From JBQTJJ01 sp052387235 (GTDB lineage Bacteria > Actinomycetota > Acidimicrobiia > Acidimicrobiales > GCA-2861595), in NCBI GenBank assembly GCA_052387235.1, contig JBQTJJ010000033.1, positions 4,197-68,196 on the forward strand: a stretch of DNA of 64,000 nucleotides, given 5' to 3'. The notes beneath the pieces were generated by a model. That model was not told the origin of the DNA. It saw only the letters and a program-made list of their open reading frames with translations, and did no database searches. Position numbers and translations under genes: made by a program. Below are positions 1 through 8,775 of the stretch, one piece after another (position 1 is the stretch's first letter; every line of letters begins with the position of its first letter).

Positions 1-20
1 CGTCTGCGACACTTGACGAC

Positions 21-716
21 GTGGTCGAGACCCGGAAGCGCTACCACGAGCAGCTGGCCCGGATGAAGTCCGACACCGTGCGCCTGGCGGCCATGGCCAC
101 CGAGCAGATCGCGGCCGGCACCAGGGCCCTGCTCGACGGGGAGCTGTCGGCGGCGGAGCGTGTCGTGGCCGCCGACCGCGACATGGACGACCTCACCCAC
201 GAGATCGAGGCCAGCGCCCATCTGGTGCTGGCCCGCCAGAGCCCCCTGGCCAGCGAGCTGCGGGCCGTCATCACCATCCTGCGGGTGATCCACGAGGTGG
301 AGCGCTGCGGCGACCTGATGGTGAACGTGGCCAAGGCCACCCGGCGCCTGTACCCCCGCGGCCTCGATCCCAGGATCCGCGGCCTCATCGACCGCATGGG
401 GACCCAGGCGGTGGACCAGCTGCGCCTCGCCATCACCGCCTTCGAGGCCGAGGACGTGGAGCAGGCCGCCGCCCTGGTCGACATGGACGACGTGATGGAC
501 GACCTGCAGAAGACGTTGTTCCGGGCCATCTTCAGCGCCGGCGCCGCCGACGAGGAGTCGGTGCAGCGGGCGGTGCAGGTGGCCCTGGTGGGGCGGTACT
601 ACGAGCGGATCGCCGATCACGCCGTCAACGTGAGCGAGCGGGTCCGCTTCATGGTCACCGGGGCGTGGCCCGGGGACCATGACGAGCCGGAGGAACCGGT
701 GGCGCCGGATCGGTGA
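21..716 (+). CDS. phoU: PhoU phosphate-signalling regulator
   Basis: Cytosolic regulator that in the family links the Pst phosphate transporter to a PhoR-type kinase and damps phosphate uptake. The 231 residues form two PhoU helical repeats, and each half has the metal-binding signature: EVERCGD at 92-98 and YERIADHAVN at 194-203. The GTG at 21 is used as start; a gACACT-like box lies about 7 nt upstream. phoU is often the last gene of the pst operon, but here it faces that operon tail to tail, 14 bp from the pstB stop, so it must be transcribed separately. The C-terminal tail is acidic and proline rich. Assignment is secure. Confidence 0.95.
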   Translation: MVETRKRYHEQLARMKSDTVRLAAMATEQIAAGTRALLDGELSAAERVVAADRDMDDLTHEIEASAHLVLARQSPLASELRAVITILRVIHEVERCGDLMVNVAKATRRLYPRGLDPRIRGLIDRMGTQAVDQLRLAITAFEAEDVEQAAALVDMDDVMDDLQKTLFRAIFSAGAADEESVQRAVQVALVGRYYERIADHAVNVSERVRFMVTGAWPGDHDEPEEPVAPDR

Positions 717-730
717 GCCGGCGGCGCGCC

Positions 731-1627
731 CTACCCGAACCGCCCGGTGATGTAGTCCTCGGTGCGGCGGTCGGCCGGCGCCGTGAAGATCCGCTCGGTG
801 CGGTCGAACTCCACCAGCACACCGGTTCGCTCGGCCCCGTCGGCGCTGACCTCGGCCGTGAAGAAGGCGGTGCGGTCCGAGACGCGGGCCGCCTGCTGCA
901 TGTTGTGGGTGACGATCACGATGGTGTAGTCCCGCTTCAGCTCGATCATGAGCTCCTCGATCCGGTTGGTGGCGAGGGGGTCGAGGGCGGAGCACGGCTC
1001 GTCCATGAGGATGACGTCGGGGCGCACCGCGATGCACCGGGCGATGCAGAGGCGCTGCTGCTGGCCTCCCGACAGCGAGAACGCGCTCTTGCGGAGCTTG
1101 TCCTTGACCTCGTCCCAGAGGGCCGCCTTGCGGAGCGACTCCTCCACCAGGTCGTCCATGCTCGGCGGCTTGTGGTTGTTGACCTTCGGTCCGAAGGCGA
1201 CGTTGTCGTAGATCGACTTCGGGAACGGGTTCGGCTTCTGGAACACCATGCCGATGCGGCGGCGGACCTCGATGGGGTCGACGTCGTCGCCGTACAGATC
1301 CTGCCCGTGGTAGCGGATGCGGCCCTCCACCCTGGTGCCGGGGATCAGCTCGTTCATGCGGTTCAGGCAGCGGATGAAGGTGCTCTTGCCGCAACCCGAC
1401 GGCCCGATGATGGCGGTGATCCGGTTCCCCGCGATGTCCATCCTGATGTCGCGGATGGCCAGGAACGGCCCGTAGAAGAACCGGAGGTCCTCGACCGTGA
1501 AGACCGGGTCGCCGGTGTGCTCCGGCGTGCCGGGCTCGGCTGCCGGGACCTCGGGCCGGCGGGTGGGGCCGGGCGGGTCCGCCTGGTCACTCAGCGGCTG
1601 GTTCAACGTTGCGGGTGTGTCGGGCAC
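731..1627 (-). CDS. pstB: Phosphate ABC transporter ATP-binding protein PstB
   Basis: ATPase that powers high-affinity phosphate import with PstA and PstC at the inner face of the membrane. It has Walker A GPSGCGKST (about 75-83), the Q-loop phenylalanine-glutamine FQKPNPFP typical of PstB, the ABC signature LSGGQQQR (185-192), Walker B VILMDEP (205-211) and a switch His in VTHNM. The first 40 residues are a proline-rich extension not needed for the fold, so the GTG start at 1627 may be too far upstream; an in-frame start nearer residue 42 is the alternative. It lies 4 bp after pstA and is the last gene of pstSCAB. Confidence 0.95.
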   Translation of the reverse strand: MPDTPATLNQPLSDQADPPGPTRRPEVPAAEPGTPEHTGDPVFTVEDLRFFYGPFLAIRDIRMDIAGNRITAIIGPSGCGKSTFIRCLNRMNELIPGTRVEGRIRYHGQDLYGDDVDPIEVRRRIGMVFQKPNPFPKSIYDNVAFGPKVNNHKPPSMDDLVEESLRKAALWDEVKDKLRKSAFSLSGGQQQRLCIARCIAVRPDVILMDEPCSALDPLATNRIEELMIELKRDYTIVIVTHNMQQAARVSDRTAFFTAEVSADGAERTGVLVEFDRTERIFTAPADRRTEDYITGRFG

Positions 1628-1631
1628 AGGG

Positions 1632-2540
1632 TCACCACCGGGTCGTGAATCGGTTCCTGAGGAAGATGGCGACGGCGTTCATCGCCAGCAGCATGGCCAG
1701 CAGGACGATGCCGGCGGCGGCCGCCGCCTCGGCGAAGGCGGCCTGGGGCCGGCCGGTCCAGTTGAAGATCAGGATGGGCAGCGCCGAGAAGGGGTCCCGG
1801 ACGTCGTCGGGCGTGTTGAAGATGGCCACCGCCGCCCCGATCACCAGGAGCGGTGCCGTCTCCCCGATGGCCCGTGACAACGACAGGATCACCCCGGTCA
1901 TGGTGCCGGGCATGGCGGCCGGGAGCACGTGGTGGCGCACTGCCTGCCACCTTGTCGCGCCCAGGGCGTAGGCCGCCAGCCGGATGGACTCGGGGACGGC
2001 ACGCAGCGACTCCCGGGCCGCGATGATGATGAGGGGAAGGCTCATGACCGCAAGGGTGAGCCCCCCGGCCAGCAGGCTCGGGCCCATCTCGAAGAAGCGC
2101 ACGAACACGCCGAGCCCGAGGATGCCGTAGACCACCGACGGTACGCCGGCCAGGTTGGCGATGTTGGCCTCGATCAGGTTGGTGAGGCGGTTGCGCGGCG
2201 CGAACTCCTCCAGGTACACCGCGGCGCCGACGCCGACGGGGAAGCTGAAGGCGGCGGTGAGGCCCATCAGCCAGAGCGTGCCGTGGATGGCGGCCTTGAT
2301 GCCGGCCCGGGCCGGGAACCGGGAGACGAAGTTCCCGAGGAACGCTCCGGGATCGGCGATGAGCCGGTCCCATCCCCGGTCGTAGAGGTTGAACAGGAGC
2401 AGGCCCAGGGCGACGACGCCGAGGAAGGTGCCCAGGAAGAGGGCCGAGGCGAACGCGCCGTCGAGGGCCAGCGCCATGGTCCGGCGGCTGGTGCCGCGGC
2501 CCAGGCGGGGGACGGGACGAGGGACGGCTGTCGTGGTCAC
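1632..2540 (-). CDS. pstA: Phosphate ABC transporter permease PstA
   Basis: One of the two membrane subunits of the phosphate importer, 302 residues with about six membrane segments. The cytoplasmic coupling loop is clear: YALGATRWQAVRHHVLPAA followed by SLSRAIGETAPLL, the EAA motif of PstA/PstC permeases. The frame is open far upstream, but the true start is the GTG at 2540 (protein begins VTTTAVPRP), because it shares GTGA with the pstC stop and gives a family-length protein. It is translationally coupled to pstC, and pstB follows after 4 bp. Confidence 0.93.
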   Translation of the reverse strand: MTTTAVPRPVPRLGRGTSRRTMALALDGAFASALFLGTFLGVVALGLLLFNLYDRGWDRLIADPGAFLGNFVSRFPARAGIKAAIHGTLWLMGLTAAFSFPVGVGAAVYLEEFAPRNRLTNLIEANIANLAGVPSVVYGILGLGVFVRFFEMGPSLLAGGLTLAVMSLPLIIIAARESLRAVPESIRLAAYALGATRWQAVRHHVLPAAMPGTMTGVILSLSRAIGETAPLLVIGAAVAIFNTPDDVRDPFSALPILIFNWTGRPQAAFAEAAAAAGIVLLAMLLAMNAVAIFLRNRFTTRW

Positions 2541-3475
2541 TGGTAGGTCTGGCGGAAGCGGCGGACGAGGCGGATGCTCAGCAGGTTCATGGCCAGGGTG
2601 ATGACGAACAGTGTCGCCCCCACCGCGAACAGCGACTGGTAGCGGGTGGTCCCGGACGCCGCCTCGCCGCTGACGGTCTGGGCGATGAAGGCGGTGAGCG
2701 TCTGGATCGACTCGAAGAAGCTGGTCGTGATCCGGGGGGTGTTGCCGGCCGCGATGGTGACGGCCATCGTCTCGCCCACTGCCCGCGAGACGCCGAGGAT
2801 GACCGAGGCCGCGATGCCGGACAGGGCGGCGGGCACCACCACCCGGAGGGCCACGACCCGCTTGGTGGCCCCCATGCCGAAGGCGGCCTCCCGGAGCGAG
2901 TTCGGGACGGCGCGCATGGCGTCCTCGCTGATCGAGGCGATGACCGGGAGGATCATGAGGCCGACGGCGACGGCCCCGGCGGCGGCGTTGAAGATGAACA
3001 CCCGGTCCTCGCCGAACACCGGACGCAGCAGGGTGGGCGTGACGAAGTTCAGGGCGAAGAACCCGACCACCACCGTCGGTATCCCGGCCAGCACCTCGAG
3101 CACGGGCTTCACCACCGCCCGTACCCGGGGGTGGGCGTACTCCGACAGGTAGATCGCGGTGGCCAGGCCCAGCGGCAGCCCCACCACCAGCGACCCCAAC
3201 GCGATCATGAGCGACCCGTTGAGCAGCGGGAGGACGCCGTACTCGCCCCCGTCGGCGCCGCCCGTGGGCGCCCAACGGGTTCCAGTGAGGAAGTCGACGA
3301 TGGACTCCTTGGCGAAGAACCGCAGGGCCTCCTCCGCCAGCACGGCCACGATGCCCACCGTGACCAGGACCGACAGGGCGGCGCACACGAACAGGAGGCC
3401 GACGACGATGCGCTCCCCGGGACGGGAACGTCGGCGCTCGATGCCGAGCTCGGGGGATGGGGCGGAGATCGCCAT
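2537..3475 (-). CDS. pstC: Phosphate ABC transporter permease PstC
   Basis: Second membrane subunit of the phosphate importer, 312 residues, with an N-terminal cytoplasmic tail and six predicted membrane segments. The EAA loop reads FGMGATKRVVALRVVVPAA, then GVSRAVGETMAV. The segment after the first helix (EEALRFFAKESIVDFLTGT) is the periplasmic loop typical of PstC. It follows pstS by 57 bp and overlaps pstA by 4 bases. Secure. Confidence 0.94.
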   Translation of the reverse strand: MAISAPSPELGIERRRSRPGERIVVGLLFVCAALSVLVTVGIVAVLAEEALRFFAKESIVDFLTGTRWAPTGGADGGEYGVLPLLNGSLMIALGSLVVGLPLGLATAIYLSEYAHPRVRAVVKPVLEVLAGIPTVVVGFFALNFVTPTLLRPVFGEDRVFIFNAAAGAVAVGLMILPVIASISEDAMRAVPNSLREAAFGMGATKRVVALRVVVPAALSGIAASVILGVSRAVGETMAVTIAAGNTPRITTSFFESIQTLTAFIAQTVSGEAASGTTRYQSLFAVGATLFVITLAMNLLSIRLVRRFRQTYQ

Positions 3476-3532
3476 GAGCGGGACCAGCCGATGCTAGCTA
3501 CTGGGCCGGTCCGTGCGCCGGTGCCGGCCGGC

Positions 3533-4510
3533 TCAGGCGCCGGCCTCCAGCTTGGCCAGACCCTCCTCGTAGTCCTCGGAGGGCGCCGGCGTGTAGCCGA
3601 CGTCCTTGATGATGTCGGGGGTCGTCTCGAGGTAGAACTTCACGAACTCCTTCACCTCGGGCCGCTCCAGGGACGAGTTCTTGACGTAGATGAACAGCGG
3701 CCGGCTGAGCGGGTAGTCGCCGGACTCCACCGTCTCGTCGCTCGGTGCCACGCAGGTGCCGTCCTCGCCCGACACCTTGATGTCCTTCAGGACGTCCTCG
3801 TTCTCGGTGAAGTAGGCGAAACCGAAGTAGCCCCAGGAGTTCTTCTCGCCCTTGATCCCCTGCACGAGGGTGTTGTCGTCTTCGGAGGCGGTGTAGTCGG
3901 TCCGCGGCTTGAGGCTCTCGGGCTTCTTCGGATCGCCCAGGACCTCCTCCACGAAGAAGTCGTACGTGCCCGAGTCGGTGCCGGGGGCGAAGATGGCGAT
4001 CTTCTCCGCCGGGAACTTGGGGTCGACCTGGTTCCACGTCGTGGCGCCGCCCTCTTTGAAGATGGAGCCCATCTGCTCCACGCTCAGGCACTCGAGGAAG
4101 GTGTTCTCGGCCGAGGTCACCACGGCCAGGCCGTCGAGGCCGACGCGAAGCTCCGAGAACTCGATCCCCTTGGCCGCGCAGGCCTGGGCCTCCTCGTCCT
4201 TGATGGGCCGGGAGGCGTTGGAGATGTCGGTCTCGCCGGCGCAGAACTTCTGGAACCCGCCTCCGGTGCCGGACGTGCCCACCGGGACCTGCACGCCTGC
4301 CTGCACCAGTTGGAACTCCTCGGCGATGGCCTCGGTGATGGGGGCCACGGTCGACGACCCGTCGATCACCACCGATCCCGAGAGGCTGCCCCCTCCCCCC
4401 CCGGTCCCGGCCGTGCCGGCGTCGTCGTCGCCGCCGCAGGCGCCGAACACCAGCGCCAGCGCCAGCGACGCCCCCGCCAGGCGCGCCCGCCGTCCACCGA
4501 ATCCCGTCAT
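3533..4510 (-). CDS. pstS: Phosphate-binding lipoprotein PstS
   Basis: Extracytoplasmic phosphate receptor of the Pst system, 325 residues. The N-terminus has a positively charged start, a hydrophobic stretch and a lipobox-like LVFGAC, so it is probably lipid anchored on that Cys. Ligand motifs of the family are present: DGSSTV near the N-terminus, GTSGTGGGF, and a GTDSGTYDF segment. The ATG at 4510 is preferred over a start 18 codons upstream because a GGGGGAGG ribosome site sits 5-6 nt before it and the signal peptide then has normal length. First gene of pstSCAB; a possible PHO box and -10 lie in the 200 bp to ppx. Confidence 0.94.
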   Translation of the reverse strand: MTGFGGRRARLAGASLALALVFGACGGDDDAGTAGTGGGGGSLSGSVVIDGSSTVAPITEAIAEEFQLVQAGVQVPVGTSGTGGGFQKFCAGETDISNASRPIKDEEAQACAAKGIEFSELRVGLDGLAVVTSAENTFLECLSVEQMGSIFKEGGATTWNQVDPKFPAEKIAIFAPGTDSGTYDFFVEEVLGDPKKPESLKPRTDYTASEDDNTLVQGIKGEKNSWGYFGFAYFTENEDVLKDIKVSGEDGTCVAPSDETVESGDYPLSRPLFIYVKNSSLERPEVKEFVKFYLETTPDIIKDVGYTPAPSEDYEEGLAKLEAGA

Positions 4511-4634
4511 CCGGACCTCCCCCTGTCTCCGACCGCACCCGGCCGGTGGCCTTTCTGGACGCACCCTGCGCCCCCGCCTACCCGGCGACCACGCTACGAG
4601 GGGCTCCTGGCGGCGAGGCCACCGGGAGATGGAC

Positions 4635-4656
4635 GGCAGGTGAACGAGGCCAGAAC
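4635..4656 (-). promoter_or_regulatory. Candidate PHO box upstream of pstS
   Basis: Two 11-bp direct units on the minus strand, GTTCTGGCCTC and GTTCACCTGCC, in phase with each other. Only the second fits the PHO-box GTTCACC core. Spacing to the TAGCGT box at 4593-4598 is longer than usual for a site overlapping -35. Confidence 0.3.
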
Positions 4657-4700
4657 ATCCGGCGTCGCCCCTTCCGAGCAGGTAGTTGACTCGCAGGCCC

Positions 4701-4706
4701 TAGCGT
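4701..4706 (+). promoter_or_regulatory. Leaderless -10 box for ppx
   Basis: TAGCGT followed by exactly 6 nt and then the GTG start of ppx, the layout of a leaderless actinobacterial mRNA. No Shine-Dalgarno sequence precedes the start. Confidence 0.5.
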
Positions 4707-4712
4707 GCCGCT

Positions 4713-6272
4713 GTGCGGATTGCCGCCCTTGACCTCGGCAGCAACTCGTTCCACCTCCTCGTGGCCGACACCAAGCCGGACGGCACGTTCACGCCGGTGC
4801 TGCGGGAGAAGGAGATGCTGCGCCTCGGCGACGTGGTGGCCCGCACCGGCCGGCTCACCGACGAGGCGTGCGAGCGGGCGCTGGAGTCGGTGGGCCGGTT
4901 CCGGGCCCTGGCCGAGGCGGCCGGCGTCGACCAGATGGTCGCCTGCGCCACGGCCGCCATCCGGGAGGCCGAGAACGGGGCCGAGCTGGTGTCCCGCTTC
5001 TTCACCGAGGCGGGCGTGGCCGTCCGGGTCATCAGCGGGCGGGAGGAGGCGGCCCTCATCTTCCGGGCCGTGCAGGCCAGCGTCCTCATCGACCCGGGGC
5101 CGGCGCTGTGCCTCGACCTCGGCGGCGGCAGCCTCGAGATCGTGGTGGGCGACGCCCGGGCCCAGGCCTGGGCCACCAGCGTCAAGCTGGGCGTGGGACG
5201 CCTGACGGCCGAGCTGGTGCAGAACGACCCCCCGAAGCAGGGCGACCTGCGCCGGCTCCGGGACCGCATCGTGCCCGTGCTGGGCCAGGTGGCGGTGGAG
5301 GTGGCCCCGTTCAGGCCCCGGCTGCTGGTGGGGACCAGTGGCACCTTCTGCGACCTGGCCCGGATGGCGGCGGTGCAGGAGACGGGCACCGTCCCCATCT
5401 CCGTCAACCAGCTCCACGTGGCCGCCGCGGCCCTGGCGGCGGTCCACGAGAAGCTCGTCTCGATGACCGCGTCGCAACGCCGGAAGCTGCAGGGCCTCGA
5501 TGCCCGCCGGGCCGAGCTGGCGCCGGCCGGGTCGCTGCTGGCCCTCGTGGCCCTCGAGCTGTTCGGGTTCGAGGAGCTGGTGGTGGGCGACTGGGCCCTC
5601 CGGGAGGGCATGGTGCTCGATGCCATCGGGCACCAGGAGCCGGACCAGGGCGACCCCCGGGTCATCCGGACGGCGTCGGTGCTCGACCTGTGCGCGCGCT
5701 GCGGCTGGCAGGAGGAGCACTCCCGCCAGGTCGCCCGCCTGGCCACGAGGTTGTTCGATCTCACGGCCGGCCTGCACGAGCTGACCGACAGGCACCGGGA
5801 GCTGCTGGAGCACGCCGCCCTGCTGCACGACATCGGCGAGCACGTGTCCAGCGAGGGCCACGACAAGCACACCGCCTATCTCATCCGGCACGGCCGGCTG
5901 CGGGGCTTCTCCCCCCAGGAGGTCCACGTCCTGGCCACGCTGGGCCGCTACCACCGCCAGGGCGAGCCCAAGGCCTCGTTCGAGTCCTTCGCCGCCGTGG
6001 ACGAGGACGAGCGCCCGGCCGTCCGGACCCTCACCGCCCTCCTGCAGGTGGCCGACGGGCTCGACCGGGCCCACGCCGGCGCGGTGGAGGACCTCGACGT
6101 CGAGATCGACGACGAGCGGGTGGGGATCCTGGTCCGGGCGTCCACCGACGCCGACCTCGAGCTGTGGGGCGCCCGCCGCAAGCGGGCCCTGTTCGAGCAG
6201 GTCACCGGGCGCCGGCTGGACCTGGCGGCGACCCAGCCCGCCGGCGACGCCGAACGCCCGCGCAAAGCCTGA
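4713..6272 (+). CDS. ppx: Exopolyphosphatase / pppGpp phosphatase family (Ppx/GppA)
   Basis: Acid-sugar-kinase/actin-fold phosphatase that in the family removes terminal phosphates from polyphosphate or the 5' phosphate of pppGpp. The N-terminal domain shows the nucleotide-binding motifs DLGSNSFHLL (residues 6-15) and DLGGGSLEIVVG (about 130). The C-terminal third is an HD-type helical domain (HAALLHDIGEH, then a later LLQVADGLDRA), so the 519-residue protein has the long two-domain architecture of E. coli PPX rather than the short mycobacterial form. Which of the two substrates it prefers cannot be read from sequence. It opens the polyphosphate-rich stretch that ends with ppk1. Confidence 0.9.
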   Translation: MRIAALDLGSNSFHLLVADTKPDGTFTPVLREKEMLRLGDVVARTGRLTDEACERALESVGRFRALAEAAGVDQMVACATAAIREAENGAELVSRFFTEAGVAVRVISGREEAALIFRAVQASVLIDPGPALCLDLGGGSLEIVVGDARAQAWATSVKLGVGRLTAELVQNDPPKQGDLRRLRDRIVPVLGQVAVEVAPFRPRLLVGTSGTFCDLARMAAVQETGTVPISVNQLHVAAAALAAVHEKLVSMTASQRRKLQGLDARRAELAPAGSLLALVALELFGFEELVVGDWALREGMVLDAIGHQEPDQGDPRVIRTASVLDLCARCGWQEEHSRQVARLATRLFDLTAGLHELTDRHRELLEHAALLHDIGEHVSSEGHDKHTAYLIRHGRLRGFSPQEVHVLATLGRYHRQGEPKASFESFAAVDEDERPAVRTLTALLQVADGLDRAHAGAVEDLDVEIDDERVGILVRASTDADLELWGARRKRALFEQVTGRRLDLAATQPAGDAERPRKA

Positions 6273-6348
6273 CCGCCCGCCCGGCGCCGGCACCGCGGGG
6301 CCCGGCCTCGAAGGCGTGATCCGGATGGTCCGGGGCGGCGCCGTCGCG

Positions 6349-6354
6349 TACCTT
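6349..6354 (+). promoter_or_regulatory. Leaderless -10 box for the Ada/Ogt-like gene
   Basis: TACCTT, 7 nt spacer, then ATG at 6362. No ribosome site is visible. Confidence 0.45.
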
Positions 6355-6361
6355 CGCCCAA

Positions 6362-7222
6362 ATGGACTCCGGCGGTGGTGAGGGCGCCAGCGCGGCGGCC
6401 CGCGCCGTGGCCGCCGCCTGCCGCGTGCTGGACGCCGAGGAGTGCCTCCCGACCCTGGCCGAGCTGGGCCGGCGGGTCGGCATGAGCCCGTCGCACCTGC
6501 AGCGCAGCTTCAAGCGCCTGCTCGGCATGACGCCCCGCCAGTACGGGGCCGAGGTGCTCCTGGAGCGGGCCCGGCGGATCCTGCGGACCGGCGCACCCGT
6601 CACCGACGCCCTGTTCGAGGCCGGCTACGGCTCCTCCCGGGCGTTCTACGAGGGCGCCCGGGCCGGGCTCGGCATGACGCCGTCGGCCTACCGCCGCCGC
6701 GGCCTGGAGCAGCGCATCACCTACACGGTGGTGGCCTCGGGGCTCGGCGACGTCCTGGTCGCCACCACGCCCGAGGGGGTGTGCCTCGTGCGCTTCCTCG
6801 ACGCCCGGGCCCGCGACGTCCTGGCGGCCGAGTTCCCCGCCGCCGCCATCGAGCGGGACGACGGCGCGCTGGCCGAGGTGGCGGCCCGGGTGGTGGCGGC
6901 CGTCGCCGGCGACGACGGGCCCGGCGCCGAGCTCCCCCTCGACGTGCGGGCCACCGCCTTCCAGCTGCGGGTGTGGCAGGCGCTGCGGGCCATCCCCCGG
7001 GGGCAGACCCGCTCCTACGCCGAGGTGGCCGCGACCATCGGGCGACCGACGGCCGTGCGGGCCGTGGCCGGCGCCTGCGCCGCCAACCCGGTGGCCCTGC
7101 TCGTCCCCTGCCACCGGGTGGTGGCGTCGGACGGCAGCCTGGCCGGCTACCGCTGGGGCACCGGCCGCAAGCGGGCCCTGCTCGAGGCCGAGGGTTGGGC
7201 CGGCCCGGGGAGCGCCCCGTAG
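6362..7222 (+). CDS. AraC-type HTH fused to O6-alkylguanine-DNA alkyltransferase (Ada-like, no Zn domain)
   Basis: Bifunctional DNA repair and regulation protein of 286 residues. The N-terminal part (about 15-110) is an AraC/XylS double helix-turn-helix (VGMSPSHLQRSFKRLLGMTP, then FEAGYGSSRAFYEG). The C-terminal part (about 115-280) is a methylguanine-DNA methyltransferase with the active-site PCHRVV (acceptor Cys), the RAVAGACAANP arginine-finger region and TRSYAEVA. E. coli Ada also has an N-terminal zinc domain whose Cys takes methyl from phosphotriesters and switches Ada to an activator; that domain is absent here, so the protein cannot be induced that way. It could be a partner of a separate AdaA elsewhere. 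Confidence 0.85.
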   Translation: MDSGGGEGASAAARAVAAACRVLDAEECLPTLAELGRRVGMSPSHLQRSFKRLLGMTPRQYGAEVLLERARRILRTGAPVTDALFEAGYGSSRAFYEGARAGLGMTPSAYRRRGLEQRITYTVVASGLGDVLVATTPEGVCLVRFLDARARDVLAAEFPAAAIERDDGALAEVAARVVAAVAGDDGPGAELPLDVRATAFQLRVWQALRAIPRGQTRSYAEVAATIGRPTAVRAVAGACAANPVALLVPCHRVVASDGSLAGYRWGTGRKRALLEAEGWAGPGSAP

Positions 7223-7362
7223 GGCCGGGTCCCCGAAGGGTTCGGGTGTCCACCACGACCACCGGCCGGGCTGGCATGGTTGTCGACGGATGATGCTCGT
7301 TCCCACTCGGGGCCGACGCTGCGGCCCCGGCCGCGCCGGCCCCCGCCCCTGAGGAGCGCCCA

Positions 7363-8745
7363 GTGATGGCCTCGTCGACCGACCGCCCGCCCGCCCCGCC
7401 GAGCGCGCCCGCCAAGACGGTGGTGCTCGACACCTCGGTGCTGGTGGCCGACCCCGACGCCCTCCAGCAGTTCGCGGGCTGCGCCCTGAAGGTGCCGCTC
7501 ACCGTGATCGAGGAGCTGGACGGGCTCAAGGCCCGTCCCGACGGCGTGGGCCGCTCGGCCCGTGAGGCACTGCGGGGCATCGAGGCCCTGCGGGTGGGTG
7601 CCGGCGGGTCGCTGGCCGACCCGGTCACCCTGGGCCACGGCGGGACGCTCGCCATCATGGTCAACGGGGTGAACCAGGCCCTGCTGGGGGAGCACTACCT
7701 GGACCCCGCCAGTCCCGACAACCGCATCATCGGCGCCGCCCTCGGCCTGGTGCTCGACGGGATGGAGGTGGAGGTGGTGTCCAACGACGCCGCCCTGCGC
7801 ATCAAGGCGGCCCACGTGGGCCTGGCCGCCAAGGAGTACGTGCCCATCTCCGCCTACGGCCGCGAGCTCGGCTCAGCCGGCTGGCACACCCTGGCCGGCC
7901 TCGATGCTGCCCTGATCGACGGCCTGTTCGCCGACCGCGCCGTGGCCGCCGCCGGCGTGCCCGGGGCCGGGATCGTGCACGAGAACGAGTTCGCCGTGCT
8001 CCGCGCCGGCCAGCAGTCGGCCCTCACCAGGCGTAAGGGCGACCAGCTGTGCCTGCTCCGCCAGGGCCAGGAGGCGTTCGACCTCAAGCCCCGCAACGTG
8101 GAGCAGCGCCTGGCCCTCGACCTGCTGCTCGACCCGGACGTGTCGGTGGTGGCCCTGGACGGCCCGGCCGGCACCGGCAAGACGCTGCTGGCCATCGCGG
8201 CCGGGCTGGAGCAGGTCTGGAACCACCCGAGCTCGCGCCGCTACGAGCGCCTCGCCATCTACCGGCCGGTGGTGGCGGTGGGCCGCCAGGACCTCGGCTA
8301 CCTGCCCGGCACCCTGGACGAGAAGCTCGATCCGTGGATGGGCGCCATCCACGACGCGGTGGTGGCCATGAGCGACGGCCGGCGCAAGAGCGCGGCCGAC
8401 GAGACCATCGCCCAGATCACGGCCGAGGGCCGGCTGACCATGGAGTCGGTCACCTACCTGCGGGGCCGGTCGCTGCACGGCACCTGGGTGCTGCTGGACG
8501 AGGCCCAGAACCTCGAGCCCAGCCTGGCCAAGACCGTCCTCACCCGGGCCGCCGAGGGGACCAAGGTGGTCTTCACGGGCGACACCAGCCAGATCGACGC
8601 CCCGTTCCTCTCGGCCGAGACCAACGCCATGTCCGTGCTCACCGCCGCCCTGGGCGGGGGCCGGGGGGGCGGCCTGTTCGGCCACATCCGCCTCACCCAG
8701 GGCGAGCGAAGCCCGGTGGCCACCATGGCGGCCGCGCTGCTGTAG
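7363..8745 (+). CDS. phoH2: PIN domain-PhoH ATPase fusion (PhoH2-like)
   Basis: 460-residue two-domain protein. The N-terminal PIN nuclease-like domain (about 20-160) has the first acidic motif VLDTSVLVADP, EELDGLK and a late VVSNDAALR aspartate. The C-terminal PhoH P-loop ATPase (about 235-455) has Walker A GPAGTGKTLLA and Walker B WVLLDEAQNL, with FTGDTSQID as the sensor. In mycobacteria this fusion unwinds and cleaves RNA in an ATP-dependent way; the same role is inferred. GTG 7363 and ATG 7366 are both possible starts after the GAGGAG at 7351-7356. It converges with the parA-like gene. Confidence 0.9.
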   Translation: MMASSTDRPPAPPSAPAKTVVLDTSVLVADPDALQQFAGCALKVPLTVIEELDGLKARPDGVGRSAREALRGIEALRVGAGGSLADPVTLGHGGTLAIMVNGVNQALLGEHYLDPASPDNRIIGAALGLVLDGMEVEVVSNDAALRIKAAHVGLAAKEYVPISAYGRELGSAGWHTLAGLDAALIDGLFADRAVAAAGVPGAGIVHENEFAVLRAGQQSALTRRKGDQLCLLRQGQEAFDLKPRNVEQRLALDLLLDPDVSVVALDGPAGTGKTLLAIAAGLEQVWNHPSSRRYERLAIYRPVVAVGRQDLGYLPGTLDEKLDPWMGAIHDAVVAMSDGRRKSAADETIAQITAEGRLTMESVTYLRGRSLHGTWVLLDEAQNLEPSLAKTVLTRAAEGTKVVFTGDTSQIDAPFLSAETNAMSVLTAALGGGRGGGLFGHIRLTQGERSPVATMAAALL

Positions 8746-8748
8746 CGA

Positions 8749-8766
8749 GCGGCTCGGGGCAGCCGC
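8749..8766. terminator. Short hairpin between convergent genes
   Basis: Perfect 6-bp stem GCGGCT/AGCCGC around a 6-nt loop, in the 30 bp between the phoH2-like and parA-like stops. There is no T run, so it is at best a weak shared terminator. Confidence 0.3.
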
Positions 8767-8775
8767 GCCGCGCGC

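Larger units (their letters stand above)
4511..4712. promoter_or_regulatory. Divergent pstS / ppx control region
   Basis: 202 bp between two divergently read phosphate/polyphosphate genes. Towards pstS there is a TAGCGT box at 4593-4598 and, upstream, two adjacent 11-bp units at 4635-4645 and 4646-4656 (minus strand GTTCTGGCCTC then GTTCACCTGCC). The second matches the GTTCACC core of actinobacterial PHO boxes, the first only its GTTC. Towards ppx there is a TAGCGT box at 4701-4706. A PhoP-type regulator could control both directions; this is inference from a weak match. Confidence 0.35.

Noticed and set aside
701..728. Hairpin at the phoU/pstB stop codons
   Set aside because: GGCGCC pairs exist, but the inner stem is broken and there is no T run.
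713..1648. Plus-strand frame over pstB
   Set aside because: Asp/Val/Gly-rich shadow; pstB has clear ABC motifs on the other strand.
4686..4691. TTGACT as -35 for ppx
   Set aside because: Only 9 bp from the TAGCGT box; too short for a sigma-70-type promoter.
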